Shown: positions 10,241 to 24,124 of the stretch, one piece after another
Layout: the number at the start of each line of letters is the position of its first letter
Numbering within the stretch: position 1 is the stretch's first letter
Assembly: GCA_022702545.1 (NCBI GenBank)
Contig: JAHRBC010000003.1
Location: forward strand, 6,634,001-6,698,000
Length of the DNA: 64,000 nucleotides
Source of the DNA: Phycomyces nitens
Lineage: Eukaryota; Mucoromycota; Mucoromycetes; Mucorales; Phycomycetaceae
Direction: 5' to 3'
Notes under the pieces: model-generated
Databases searched by the model: none
What the model was told of the DNA's origin: nothing
What the model saw: only the letters and a program-made list of their open reading frames with translations
Made by a program: the position numbers and the translations under genes

Positions 10241-12702
10241 TATCTATAAGTTCCCAACCCTTAATTACCACAGACAGCTATAACCTCATTGTTGTTTGCT
10301 ACAGAGATACCATAGTGCCTATAGATAGTCAATTGGTACATTAATCCATGTATCTTTCTTTAACTGTTATACTCATTGACTTTTAGAATACTAGATAGTC
10401 TACACGCTCAAAAGCAAAGGAGATTCCCAATCCACGCATCTCATCCATATCGATAGTAACCTGGCGATTAATTGGCTTTTATTATTTTTTTAGTGAAAAT
10501 AAAATAAAGGATTAGCAGTTTCTTAGAAAAAGAAAAGTTGAAAACAGGCATAAAAACTTGCATAGTCAAACTATTCAATTGGTTGTAAAGTTTACTATTT
10601 ATGTTCTGCACAGACTATTCTACATGGTCTAGGAGCTTAGTACAATAACAGAAAACCTGGTCTTGTTGGAGTTCTATATGTAAAACTCTCCATTGAATAG
10701 GCAACAATATAAGATCCTTGATGAGTCAAAGCGTGGTCAAATTCTAGTCAATCTTTGTACCAAACACCGTTCAAAATAAATCTTGTATTCCTCGACAGCA
10801 GAGATATCCTATCCGTGATGACCCATTTCCTTTCATTAATTCAAAAATCTCTATTTTTTTTATTGTTAACACCTCCAGTCTGTGTCTTCCCAAAGCTGTG
10901 TTTAGTATTATCAGGATTTTTTCTGCTTTGTTGTGCAATTAGATTTATAAAGGGATTACCTGATTTTCTAAAGTGAATCCTTCTTTGAAGCCCTTATCCT
11001 TGCTTAAACCCGTTCTCAATCTTGGTGCCATCATCACCTAGTTACTTATTCTCAATTCTTTATTCCTCATTTTTCTTTCTCTTTACAGTTGTTTTGCATC
11101 CATTACTATCCACTGTATTGTTCTATTACTTTCTTAAATATTGTTTCCCTCTAAAATGGTTTAATCTTATGCTCTATTTTCCTTCTCATTGACTATCACT
11201 TGCCATACTTTATCAAACACTACTAATTTTCTTTCTTTGGCATACATTATTTATTTCCCCCCAGTATTGAACAGTTTCTTTTAGTTATTTAATATTTATA
11301 TTTTTAATTGTTTTTCAGTTCTCATGAGTGGAATATATGCCTTTAGTGCACCAGGCTTCGACACATCCACTAGTAAAGCAAATAACTTTATCCAAATAAG
11401 CAATCAAAGAATATTTTAGCTTCTGTTCTCCAAATTTAACTAATAAAAGGCAATTGATGAAACGGTTTTGCGAAAGTAAGAGGATATAACTATCTGATTT
11501 AATGATAATTTACACTCGCTGAATCATTGTCTAGGTCCAGATGATTACCGCTGTTTGTAAGGTCCAATATCTATACAAAGCACCAAAATAAATATATAAA
11601 AGCATGGTCTAAAAGTATTTAGTGAATCCAAGAAAGTATTCAAAGGTAAAGGTTCCAGAAATTCAATAGCATTTTAAGAATATTTTGACAGGCGATATAG
11701 GCACAGCAGATATTAACAAGGGAGTTGAAACTGTCTTTTGCCAAGGCTGATTGCATAAAATTACTGAATGTAATCCTTTGTTTATTCACTTTGTTAATAA
11801 AAATATATTGGAGTATGGAGTTGATGCTCACCTTAATTGTTAACTCACAAGTACACGGAACCTTATGTTTTACGCATACAAATAGTAATCTGTTCAATAG
11901 AGGGTTTGGTATGTTATCAAAATATTCTCCTACTTAAAAAAAGGAAGCCACGGTCTTTGGATTGTTTCAAATTATTTTCAAAAAAAAATGTAACTTTTTG
12001 TGAAAAATAGCGATTGTATATTTGAAATTACATCTTCTTGCTGACTGTTTTGTCAGTTCTGGCAGCTGTTCTTGGTGATATAACAGTATAGGGTATATTT
12101 AAGAGATGTATTAACAAGGAATATATAATTATTATTTACAAAAACCTTTATATACTCTTATAATGTTATAAACTTGTATCAATTGATATTCTGCTTATAG
12201 AACCAAAAAATCGATATTTTGGCTCATCCTAAAAAGGAAAGTTTAACTTTATTGGTACATAAATATCCTATTAAAGTAGTGTTTTTCTGCCTAGTCAAAC
12301 TTGAATGATTTTTTTGATTATTTACCAAACCCTCTAATGTCCTGAAAAAGAAATATTTAAAACTTTTAAAACAGTCCTAATGATCTCATAGCTTATTTTT
12401 ATTAGGCACAAAAACAAAAGGTAATTGTGTGTATACGGAAAAAGATGGCCTGTAATTCATTGGTATGAGCATATTGGCATTTTCCCAATAATTAAATATC
12501 AATGATCAAAGTTTTTGAGTATATTGGCAAGCAATATTTTATGCATTTTGTCGATTTTATTGAAGGAGCACAATGTGATACAAGGATTTATAGTTAAGCT
12601 ATACTGTTACACGTAGTATAAAGGAAACGTGGGTGTGTAGAAATACAAAGAGGTTTTTTAAAATTACTATAGATTAGGATTTATTAGATATAATACAATT
12701 GT
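10241..12702. other. Intergenic, AT-rich, no supported gene
   Basis: Pyrimidine-rich and AT-rich DNA. The longest frames (73-85 codons at 10755-10976, 11640-11897 and 11725-11937) overlap each other on both strands or lack protein-like composition. I see no RNA gene or clear repeat. Confidence 0.4.
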
Positions 12703-13990
12703 TCAGTCCTTGGTAGACTGCTTGGTTCTGCGTCGTCGTAGTGTCCCGTTGTTCACTTTTACTTGACGAGATACCCGTCGTGATCTCATCTCTGGTCGTG
12801 AGTTGCGGAAGCAATCGACCGATCTTTGTATGAGACCACGACTCCCACAAAGTGCATCTTGGTTCAAGGAAGTGAGCTTCCAGCCTTGTTCGTTGCATTC
12901 GGTTTCGTACTTCCACCGATTTCCCTTGTAGTCCTGCTTGGCGCAGAGAGCCCGGGGGTAGACCTTTATGTACATGGAATAAGTTGATTTACTCTTAAAG
13001 TTATGAATGGCAACTTACAGCATTGACCTTGCGGTACTGCAGAGGGAGGCTGGAAATATCGACATTATCGATATCAACTCTTATCTTGTAGTGTTTCTCT
13101 ACACGGTTTGCAGAGTAGACAAACGTGATGTGTGGAATCCCAGAGTCCACACTGTCTACTGGCTCATTAATTGCCAGAGCAACTCTTGCTGCCACCGATG
13201 TGCTTGTCGAACTACGGCGGCGACTATTCCGCTTCTTTGAAGCTCCTCTGTCATCGGACTTTGTACTTATGGGTACGGAGGCAAAAGATCCACTGTCGGC
13301 ATTGTTTGTAGACGTGGGGGGAGGAGTCATTGGGCGAGTTGGTGATGATGCAAAATTGGAGAAGTACGGGCTTTCTCCAGCCGAGTCCGTAAGAGACTGG
13401 CTCATCTGGAACTCTGGAGGGCTCAATGAGCTGAATGCACTCGTATAATCGTACGGTGATTCCGACTCTTGTGTGTTGTACCCAATTTGATTCGGATCAT
13501 AATTGAGACCTCCAGAGTAAAATTCTGTGTCAAATGGCTGATTTGTCATGATTGTGTTAAATGGGAGAGCAGGCAAAGGGACCGAGGAAGTAATCGAGGC
13601 TTGTGGAACGTTATTGGTGAAAACCTCAGCACTAGCAGCTGGTCCGAGCATCTTGCTATCTTCAAGATAGGTTGGGCTGGATTTCATAATGTTGTACAAG
13701 GCAGAATAAGCAGGATCCATGCTGCTCACAGAGACATTCTGGTCCAAAAACTGATCTGTCTGGACTGACCAATCTTGAGACATGTCAAGATGAGGTTGCT
13801 CTGCAGCAGAAGCAGGCTTTACTTCTGTTTGAAGGAAAGCTTCGATAAAATCGTTTTGGTAGTCTGTTGCAGCAACAGATCCCCACATTGAGAATAAATT
13901 CAGTTGAGAAATAGAGTTATAAACACTTTTAAAAGAGTCTACAATACCAGAATTTATTTCTGAGACGGTTTGGTTCATAAAAGACTGCAT
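12703..13990 (-). CDS. DUF8032-domain nuclear/transcription-factor-like protein
   Basis: Two exons, 13019-13990 and 12703-12963, with a 55-nt GT-AG intron, 410 aa. I start at ATG 13990 (MQSFMNQTVSEI) because the frame upstream is hydrophobic and intron- or leader-like. The N-terminal 250 residues are low-complexity, rich in Ser, Pro and Asn, as in fungal activation domains. A basic Ser/Arg stretch (KKRNSRRRSS) resembles a nuclear localisation signal. The C-terminal domain contains HYKIRVDIDNVDISSLP, then VYPRALC, NRWKYETECNEQGWKL and CGSRGLIQRSVDCFRN. This is the fungal conserved domain annotated as DUF8032 and found in putative transcriptional regulators. Family assignment is from memory of the motif; a DNA-binding role is inferred. 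It sits alone between two long gene-poor regions. Confidence 0.8.
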
Positions 13991-16900
13991 GTGCGTGGCG
14001 AAGAGTATATTTGATTCAATCAATAGAAAGAAGAAAAAGGTTTGTAGTTTTGACAAGTCGGGTAGATATAGCCAGGACAAAAGCGGAGGAATATGTTTAA
14101 ACGGAGGGTATATATAATCTGTCATCAGTTTCTTGGTGGTTGGAAATCACTCAACGATTATAGTATTGCTTGTTTGTAATGTACCAAGACTTTTCTTAAT
14201 ATGCACAATAACAAACAAAGTATCAATTAAGAGCCCACTTGTCTTTATTCTCCTAAAGCCAAAGAAATATATTTCTTTTAGATTACATGGAGACACAGCT
14301 TTCGACATTATATAATAAAAAAAAAGTGTGCAAATGAATTTCTACAAGCATTTACGTTCTCGAATATAATACAGTTCTACGCATTCATCGGAATTCCGAA
14401 CAATTACCGCGCATCTTAAAGGTAGATTGATCTGAAGTTTTATTAAAAGTATATCATAAGGTTGTTTAGCCTAAATGTCTCGTAAGAAGTAATGGCTGTT
14501 TGTATACAAACTGTGTACTTTTTTTCAAAAAAAAAAGGAAAAAAAATCCAGTACTTTTGTGTACTTGATCCACATAATAAATTTTGCAGTCAAAACGATA
14601 ATTTAGCAATGGTACCAAAAGTTAAATTGGTTTATGGTACAGTATCTCTGACATACACACGTATATATATATATGTCCATCTTTACCATAGTCTACTCTA
14701 AAACTACCACCAAATAGTAATGGGCCAAAAACATACGTATAATTGCATCTACTTTATCGAATCTAGACATGTCAATAAATTTCCGATGTATACGCCCTGG
14801 TGACTTGATTTTTCTACAATCTACAAAAGGAGTGTTTGAAACCTTAGACTGCTAATATATGCAAATAGAATTTGCCAGGAGCTATGGGTTTCTTTGATAG
14901 CTTTCAAAGTACTTTGTGTATATATGAGGGTTCAAGAAATATTGGATTACAGCTATGTTAAGTCACGAAACTTGTGCTTCTTTGGTTTGGGCTAACCAAT
15001 TTTCCACGTGGATCATAAAGTAGCATGAATCTTTAGAGATTAAGGCAATATTCAAATGCTACTTTATAGTGCCATACATAGGACTGATGACCTACAATAA
15101 TAAGTTTTCTCATTCACTGTTTTGAGATACTCTCTCTTTAAGAAAAACACCTGGTTATACATAATCTATATACACGCTCATGTCTAGCGGATCAGTAGTA
15201 GCCATAATGGCTTAAATGCCTTGCACCAACCATTTTTATACATAGTATTTGATTCATTATTTTATAAATACAAAATACTTTCAAAGCAATAGGTACCATA
15301 TATTCCTGCCAATCAACTTTTAGATCCATAACTAAATAACAAAATGAGACTTGTAAACTTGAGCTAAAGTCCATTTAAAAATGGCAAGAAATGCATGGCT
15401 GCGAATAGTACTATTTTTTTGGATATACATATTGACACGGACTAGCCATAGGAATAAATCTGAGAGAAAATATCATTTAATACAAACTGTTTAGAATATA
15501 ATATTAAGGGTTACTGCTTGTTACTGAAGGCAACTGATAGTCACTAAAGGCTGTCAAATGTTACAAGTTATGGCACGACTTGTCCGGGTGTGTGGCTCAA
15601 GTAGTATTACTAGCGTCAAGAGTTATTAAGACTTGGAATAATATTAACCTGGTTGAGAGAGAGTATGCTCTTGGATATCAATTATTGTCTTTAATCTATG
15701 GCCTGATATGAACTACTGGATAAAATAGAGCAGCAAGTGTAAGTAAGGATTTAAAGAAGAGGATATTCAATGAATAAAGACTGGCTGTCAATGATTTTCA
15801 TCATACCACTGTTCCGTTGTAGAATATGTAAAATGTTAGATAAGGTTCATATTTTATTGCACTAAATCATATATGTATATATTACTTGGTTATCCAGCCT
15901 TAATTTGATTTTTAATATAAAACATAACCAATACGATAATGTGTCTCTTGTTTTTTCTTTTTTTTTTTAAAAAAAAAGTCCTGAATCCAAATTCACACCT
16001 AATTGACAGTTGCGCATAGTATTTATTGGTACATAAATATATGTATTCTAATATAAGACTGAATACAGAATTCGGTGCCTTGAGATATTATTTTCCCCAA
16101 GGAGATTGATCTCATCAATAGTCTCTCCAGTAAATGTAGTCTTTAATTTTGTAATGACGTCTTCTGACGGAGGATATTTATCACCGAAATGACTTCATAC
16201 AAATCCAGGATATTGGTAAGAAAGCAGCGAGGTTCTGGTTTTCAAAATTAATTAATTAATTAATAAATTGTAGCTGCTTGATCGCCAATCAGCAGAAAAT
16301 GATAGTTTGATTTTTTGTACTGTAATTGAACAGATGAGAACACCACAAGTATCTGCATTTATGATCAATGTTCAACTTGATTGTAGCCAAGCCCAATTAA
16401 AAGTGTGTGTACATGCCCAAGGCGAAATATAATAAAAAAAGTATACGCTAATATATTATAATAGTATAGGAGTATAATAGCATTATTTGAATATATCTAG
16501 TGTTATTGCTATTATCAATTGATTAATACCTACTTTCAAAAGCGAGTCTGATTTATGCAGTACTCTTGAAAAAAAAAGTTGACTGCACTTTCCCTAAATA
16601 ATTAACCCGTTGATAAATACTGAAATGATGGATCCACTTACCCAATCCAAAACTACTGTCGATATTCTTGTATTCAAACATTTGTTTGTTAACCTCGGAT
16701 AATGGCGTATGATAATTAACGATAGTTCAAGCCATCTAATTCCAAATATTTTCTATAAAATACATACAAACTATTAAATAGAGTCAATTTGCATTATTCA
16801 TCCTCTGTGCCTGAGCATATATAGAAATCTCAATTGGGATAATGGCCAACCTGTAGTATAGAATGTATATAACCCTGCTCATACAAGTGTATACTGAATA

Positions 16901-19900
16901 GGTATGGAGTTTGCTTCCGATAGCCATGTTTTAGTCTATCTGAATTAGATTATACATAACCAAATACTTGTAATTCTCAATAGTCTATTTATGCCTCAAT
17001 CTTATTAATAATTTACAGAAAAAAAAGTCAAGACAGTCTAAAGTCAAAGAAACGTAGTGATATATACACAATTGGTCAAACAAACAAAAAACTATATTTA
17101 AAACATTTTTTTGGGGAAATGATGTATATTTCAGAAACCACATCATATTCTTTATCAGATCTACACTTATCTTGAGCTCTGACTTACTTTCTTTCAATTG
17201 ACTTATTTACACACGAGCATTGTGTCACTTTGCTCGGTATGTGAACCTACGGCTTAAATTTTATGCAGTTGTCTACACGTGCGATTATAGTAAGCCCTGA
17301 TCTAACACTTTGGAAAGCCAATTGTGCGCTCAAAAATCGCAGAGTTGTACCAGATAGCAATTAGTGTAACATACACTCGAGAGCGAAAATATCATCACTT
17401 CTATAAATAACTGTCTCTTTTTTTATATAGATTGACATGCTGTACGATGTTTGACATTGTTGAAGCATGCAAGAGGTATTTATGCTGTTGTAATTGGACT
17501 TTTATCTCATTATACAGAGTACTCAATTCTTGTATAAAGATTTAAAAACCAGAGTCAAAAGCTATATTGTTGGCAAGGATTAGCCGATTTAAACCCCCAG
17601 GGTTCTAAATAAGATGGAGTCCATACAGATATAAAAAAAGAGAGCTCAAGTATACAGTTAATATTTTGATTATGAAAGTATAACTCAACCTTGATTACAT
17701 GCTGTATATGTGTCAGGGTAAGTTTTAAGCATTTCTGCTATTATAAACCAATTCAGCATCCACTTTTGTACGGCACAAATATGTCTCGAAAAGTATAAAA
17801 TGTATTATATGTATTACTACTAAAAGCAAGAAAATGCATTATCGCAATCACTAATGAGGATTCAGCATTTGCTTCAAAACAATTAATCGAGTATCCAAGA
17901 CTGAAATTAAGATCAAGGAATTCAAAACTGTTGACATGTGAGCAAATATACAGACACAATATCTTAAAACTGATAGACTTTTATTAGCTTACTTGGAATT
18001 CTTGTATATACTTGAAGATAGCCCATAACCCCTGAGGTAGACTTTAGCATTATCCAGTAGAATCAATACCATCTACAGCATTTTTTTATATATCTAAAAG
18101 CACGTACGACAAGATGCCCTGAAAATGGTATTATGTTTATAGCTTTAAATACACCATCCCAAACTTACATTGCATATTTTAGCTTGCAAAAACCTGCATC
18201 TCACTGAAAATGATAAAAGGTCAATACATGCATATACATATGTATATATACAAGTAGCAAATGGATTTACAGCACCTTTTCAATTCCATTAAACATATTA
18301 TTGCTTTCTAATGAGAGATATGAGAGTCATGCAAATGTCAGTCCCTTGAGAGTATCGAGAATATCGCAACCATTCGAGCATCAATTGGCTCCGATCTAGC
18401 ATGGAGTAAAGTGTGAATATTATTATAAATGTTTCTGTTCATTTGGCTTACGTGAGTCGATATTGATAGTCGCATATATATACATATATATATATTAGGT
18501 TTCTTTCGGCTTTCTTTCTGGCTACTTCGCCTACCACACGGACAAATATATGTGATGCTAATCTGTCATCATAATCGAACGAGGCGTTTTTAAACATGCA
18601 CAAAATAAACATTATCAATCTTTTAATATGCGCAATTCGGAAAACGAGCTTCTCCTACGACATATAGAGTGCTCTTGAAACATTTAACACGCTTGCCGCA
18701 GCTGTTTCAGCATACGGGTACCTTGTACATACTAGTATACTCATTGAGAGTGATCTTTATACCATGTTTGTTGGCGGTATCCAAAATCTATGTACCTGGA
18801 AGGCATGGTCTTTGGCATAATGCTCATTTTGTACCTTAATCACCCTTGGCTAATATTGTCCAAATACAACTGTATTGACTATCAATTGGTTGATTTATAA
18901 GGTACGGAGCTTCCCTTTTTTGGTGATGCGTTCATATGAGCATCTGCTAAAGTACAGCGGCCATATAACTCAATTGGATCAAAGCATTTTTTTTTACTGT
19001 AAAGAAACGTGCCTGTACCCTAAAAAATCAATCTTGGTTGGCCATATCATCATCGATTCTTGTACTTCCCATAAAAGGAATAATATTGTCTGCTTTATTT
19101 CTCATTGCAGAAACTGTCAAAATTCACATGGGGAGAATATTCTCGTGAAATATAAGGCTGCAATCCACTCATGTTTTGTAGTAAGAAATGATCAAACACT
19201 AGCTGTAAAGTGTATGGACTTTTTTATTTTCCATTTTATTTTCCAAATATGAAAAGTGTTTTGTCTAATAACCAAATTAGACAAATATATGGGATAAAAG
19301 CCACTTGATCCACAACTATAAGATAAACTTAAACCAATGAAAATTGTCGATTGCTTCATATTTTAATCACAGACTTTGCAGAAACAGTAAGAAACAACTT
19401 TTGACAGGAAAATAACATATCGGGTAATAAGATTCGAGTTTGGTCTAACCTCTGGATTTAAATAAAATAGAAGAAAAAACAGAATACTAATTGACCAAGA
19501 TACAATTAGGATGACAATAATAATAAAAACACACACAAATCTCTATTTAAGAAAAGCAATGATCTTTTACCTAGATAGCACTCATTTTAAAACACATTAT
19601 AAACAATACTATACACCACGATGAATTGAGAAATCAACTCAATGAGGATATGTGAAAGTTTCAAACGAAAGATGAGAATGAAACATTTTTAGTAAAATTA
19701 CCTACGAGTTTTGATGAGTATATTGACACAAAACCATCCGAGGGAGAAAATGAAAAGGTAATAAAGATAACCAAAGAACACTCAACAAAAACCTTTTTAA
19801 AAGGACAAGAAAATGCTTTTTGTTTTGTTTGGAAAATGAAGCTTTATAGAAAACAATTACTAAACTTTAGAAAGATGCCCAACACAAGAATAAATCTTTA

Positions 19901-20200
19901 CAAAAAAAAGGGAGGTACCAAGACTACATTAAATGGCCAGCTATATTAAATAGCTGACACTGGTAGTTGTTGATTAACTAATCTGATAAAAAAATCCAAA
20001 GATCTAGCACTAGAATTCATGGACGATTATTTACAAGAGCTTGGAAAACTAGATATCACCAAAGCCGCTTTCTACATTTTTTTCTGAATAAAATTGCAGA
20101 ATAAATTTAGTGTGCTTTGCTTGAATACGAGGAAATAAACCACTATGAAATATCGAAAAGCATGCCAACAATTCATAAAATTGAACAATACTGATATTTA
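13991..20200. other. Gene desert, AT-rich, no supported gene
   Basis: More than 6 kb without a convincing gene. Frames are short. The longest, 125 codons at 18875-19252 (+), is cysteine-containing but matches nothing I know and has no flanking exons. A short protein-like stretch on the minus strand near 16080-16190 may be a decayed fragment. Several short (TA)n and (ATATGT)n tracts occur (for example 18470-18500). I see no tRNA or rRNA. Confidence 0.4.
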
Positions 20201-20214
20201 GCATCTGAGCAGCT

Positions 20215-20690
20215 ACATTTATGCTGATGTACCACCATTCAACGTTAGCTCAAGACGAAACGTTTCTTGATAGAATCAAATAAACAGTACACTAATAAAT
20301 TTTCCGAGAATTAGGCTAAAAAAAGCTATTATTTTTGGAGCACTCTCACCACATGGTGTCGCAAATAAAATCACAAAAGGTCTAAATCACCTTTGAATGT
20401 CAAGGGAAAAAAAACTTATAATAAATGTTGCTACAAAGGTTAAAAGTGATGCTATTATCGTGTTACTCTCTAATAAGATTTTTTTATATCACTTAGTAAT
20501 GGATAACGTGCCTATGCATAGTTGTGGGAACATTAGTATACTAAAATACTACAACTACAGCTAGAGCTATGTATATCTTTCATCTTTCTCTCCTGACATC
20601 AACCAAATTGCACAGATCCTGTCCGCTTGTAAAAGCAAGCTCAAAATAGCCCGAGTATTTCAAGAAGAAACTCTGGCCTAATGCATTATG
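20215..20690 (+). pseudogene. Decayed DDE-superfamily (DDE_3/Tc1-like) transposase
   Basis: Reading the plus strand through stops and frameshifts recovers ordered landmarks of a Tc1/mariner-like DDE_3 transposase. These are IYADVPPFNVS (near the first catalytic Asp region) around 20220, KKAIIFGALSPHGVANKI at about 20318, YHLVMDNVPMHS (second catalytic Asp, VMDN) at about 20490, and SSFSPDINQIAQILSACKSK (degenerate SPxxNPIE..W..K block) at about 20580-20640. Stops interrupt it repeatedly, and the glutamate-containing NPIE is changed to NQIA, so it is dead. Surrounding DNA (19300-20200) may hold the eroded N-terminus, which I could not resolve. Confidence 0.65.
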
Positions 20691-22637
20691 TATTCCATTA
20701 ACCAGGTTATTTTTAGAGAATTTTTGGTTATATTGATACTCTCATTTCAAAGTTAATGAATAGTTTATTACTTTTATATTTCATGTATAATGGATATGTT
20801 TCAATATTCTTTTAATGATACTTCCATTCTATTTCTGTTGAGTATTAATTTTATTTTTGGAAATGTAGAAATAGTTTTTGAACATAGTGTATTAGCGCGT
20901 AGAATAGCATTAATATTGGCCTCGTTCTGTGGAACAAGTATCTCTTTCAACGCTCAATCAGCCTTGTGAATAGTGTAATAGATCGAACGAAGTTCTTGTA
21001 ATAATTCAACCCAATATTTTATTTCATTTGGGTTTATTGCTCACAGCAGATCGTGAATCAATCGACCAAATTGGGTTATTCCGGGTATTAGCCACTGTCA
21101 ACCTTAATGCAAACAAGAGAGTCATTGAAAAATCTCGGGTTTATGTGGCAAAATGAACAATAGTTTTTAAATTATATAATTACCTCTTGAAATTTTGGTA
21201 AAATAGAAACCTTGCCAAAATTAGGTCTTTCCTACAAATAAGGGTTAATAAATAGGCGCACTAATCTGTATCCCAAAGCCAACGGATAGGCAATGAAAAG
21301 TCAGGTAATAAATAGAAATAGATAGAATAGTAGAAAAATACAAAGCAACATTATATTATAAATTAAAAATACTTAAAGTCAGTTCCGTTATTTCCAATTC
21401 CTAGTCAACACAGTTTATTTTGATAACTTGCATTTTAAATCAATTGGCTTTAGGCATCAGGTAATCTAGACATCAATAATATCACAATATGTATATGTAT
21501 ATTTATATATTTATTTAATCTCATATAAAACAAAAATACCACAAAGTCCAATGGAATTGTCATGGAAATAAAACAAAAAAAATGTCCGATGAGAGCGGAC
21601 CATACAACATGAGACTATGGCAGAATATTGTAGTCCTTGAATTCTGTAAGACTTTGGTACTATTTATACCAAAATTTGCTTTTATTTTTGCAATCAAAGA
21701 GTAAATTATGTAAGCCTGAATAAGCGATTAAGGCGATGGAGCAAATAATAGAAAGAATAGTGTTAATAATAACAAGATATGCATGCACATATGTGTTTAT
21801 AGTGGCCATATCTTATAGCCGTGATAGGGTCTGTGTTGTACATGAATGAAACCTATGACTAATTGCACTGAAACAAGAATTCTATATATGTAAACATCTC
21901 AATAAGAAAAAATCAAGCAAATTTATTGGGTAATTTCTACTTTCCTCTGGTACATTTGAGCCCTTTATAAATTAAATCTATAGGGTTTACATTGTTGAAG
22001 CTGGTTAGGCCCCCTCCAATTGAATCAATTGGTGTGATTCTTGTAGAATAATAAACCATACCTGTTGGCAAGTTGGATATGCTATGACTAGTTTCAAAAA
22101 GGCGCGTATTCTGTCATTGGAATGATATGATTGCTGTTTCTGGGATGTTTATATATAGAATCTGTTGAGTATTAGCCATTAATCAAATCCGGCTTGATCA
22201 TAAAATAGATGCAATTGAAGGATATTCTGTAATGTTGCATAGCATTATCTGTTCATGACTTTCTGCCTCACGATAAAATGGCCTATGCGAGGAGATGGAG
22301 TAACATAATTACACGCGATTCTTTCCTCAAATAGCTGTGCATATAACATCGTATATCTATAACCGTTTGCACGTTTAGCTTTGTTGTAAATAAACTGAGA
22401 TTTTAACCCAAGTCGGGTGCTGGTCAACTCCAAAAAAATTATAATTTTACTCTGAGCACAAACTCCAGGGGTGACACATACTAAATTGTACCTGATGTCT
22501 TACAACTCTTCAGATACCGGAGACCTAAAAGCTTGTTTCCGCTCTCGAGAATAAAAAGGGTCAAAGTTGAACCCAAAGTCAATTCACAAGTGTCTTTCCT
22601 TCCTTTCCTTCCACATCCCCTTCCCTTCCCTTAGACA
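20691..22637. other. Intergenic region upstream of chitin deacetylase
   Basis: AT-rich DNA with no supported gene. The proximal promoter of the chitin deacetylase shows a TATA-like AATAAAAAG at about 22550 and a C/T-only tract (TTTCCTTCC repeats) between about 22593 and 22634, immediately before the ATG. The distal part may include the right end of the dead transposon. Confidence 0.45.
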
Positions 22638-24124
22638 ATGCAAATCAAAGCCATTGCCGTAGCCTTGGCTCTCTCCCAGGCTACTACACTCGTTAGCGCC
22701 GCTGGATCTAGTGTCGCTGATACATACTGGAGATCTTTCAAGTCGCCCGTTGATCCCAACAACGTCGTTCTTCCCAGTATCCCTCAAACTACCCTGCACA
22801 ACCCTACCAAAGAGTGCACATATTACGAAACCCCCGCTTCCTTCAACTTTGACCCCAAGGAATGGCCCACAACCTGGGAAACTGCCACTTCTAACGGCAT
22901 GAGCAAGACCAAGGAATTCCTGGATTTATACAACTCTATCGATTGGAAGTCGATGCCCAACATCCCAGTGCGCAAGGTCGGAGCCGACGGTGGCCTCGAT
23001 ATGAGCGGCTATGACAGCTCTGATCCTGATTGCTGGTGGTCTGCCACTACTTGTACCAAGCCCAAGCATGCTAATGTCAATGAAGATATCTACTCTTGCC
23101 CTGAGCCAGAAACCTGGGGTTTGACTTACGACGATGGACCCAACTGCTCTCACAACGCATTCTATGACTTCCTCCAAGAGAAGAAGTTGAAGGCTTCCAT
23201 GTTCTACAGTGGATCCAACGCCATGAACTGGCCATTGGGTGCTCTCCGCGGTATCAAGGATGGTCACCACATTGCTGATCACACCTGGTCCCATCAATTG
23301 ATGACTACTCTCACCAACGAGGAAGTCCTTGCCGAACTCTACTATACCCAAAAGGCCATCAAGCTCACTACCGGTGTTACTCCCAGACACTGGCGCCCTG
23401 TAAGTTAACTATTAATTTAATAAAGATTAATATACTTATCTTTTGATTATAGGCCTTTGGAGATGTTGATGATCGTGTTAGATGGATCGCCACCCAGCTT
23501 GGTTTGACCACTATTCTCTGGGATCTTGACACTGATGACTGGGCTGCCGGTTCATCCGAAACTCTTTCCCAAGTCGAATCTACCTACGAGAAGTTCATCA
23601 AGATGGGCACTGATGGTGTCTATGCTAAGAGCGGTAACATTGTCCTGACTCACGAAATCGATGGCACTACCATGGAACTTGCTATGAAGTACTTGCCCAA
23701 GATCCAGACTGCTTACAAGCACGTCGTTGATATTGCCACATGCGCCAGCATCACTAACCCTTACTTTGAGGATAACGTTGTCTTCCCCACCTTTGCCACT
23801 TATGCTTCCACTGGTGCCACCGGTGGTCAGCCTTCTACTGGTAAATCTGCTGTCGCCGGTAACGGTTCGTCTGGTTCCCTCTCTGCTTCTGCCTCTGCTT
23901 CTGCCTCTGCTTCTGGAAAGGCTTCTGCCGCTGCTTCTGGAACTGCCGCCGCCGTCTCCAAGGCTGCTGCCTCCAAGGCTGTTACTCCTGCCGGATCTGC
24001 CTCCAAGGCCGAATCCACTATCTCCAGCGCTTCCCAGTCCAACACCATTGACTCTGGTGCCTTCTCTGTTGGTCCCAACGTTGTCGGCATTGCTGTCTTG
24101 GCTATCTTTGCCCTTGTATTCTAA
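22638..24124 (+). CDS. CDA: GPI-anchored chitin deacetylase (NodB polysaccharide deacetylase, CE4)
   Basis: Removes acetyl groups from nascent chitin to give chitosan, a main wall polymer of Mucoromycota. Two exons, 22638-23399 and 23453-24124, 53-nt intron, 477 aa. The signal peptide is residues 1-21. The NodB domain shows TYDDGPN (Asp165, Asp166), the metal-binding HTWSH (His215, His219), RPAFGDVDDR, LWDLDTDDW and IVLTHEI, all five CE4 motifs intact. A Ser/Ala low-complexity linker (SASASASASAS) and a hydrophobic C-terminus (VVGIAVLAIFALVF) indicate GPI anchoring at the plasma membrane or wall. Codon use is strongly C-ending, unlike neighbours, which suggests high expression. The plus-strand frame is the gene; long antisense frames here are shadows of the biased codons. 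Confidence 0.97.

Noticed and set aside
18875..19252. 125-codon plus-strand frame as a gene
   Set aside because: No family features, no neighbouring exons in phase and AT-rich composition like the flanks; kept only as something to test.
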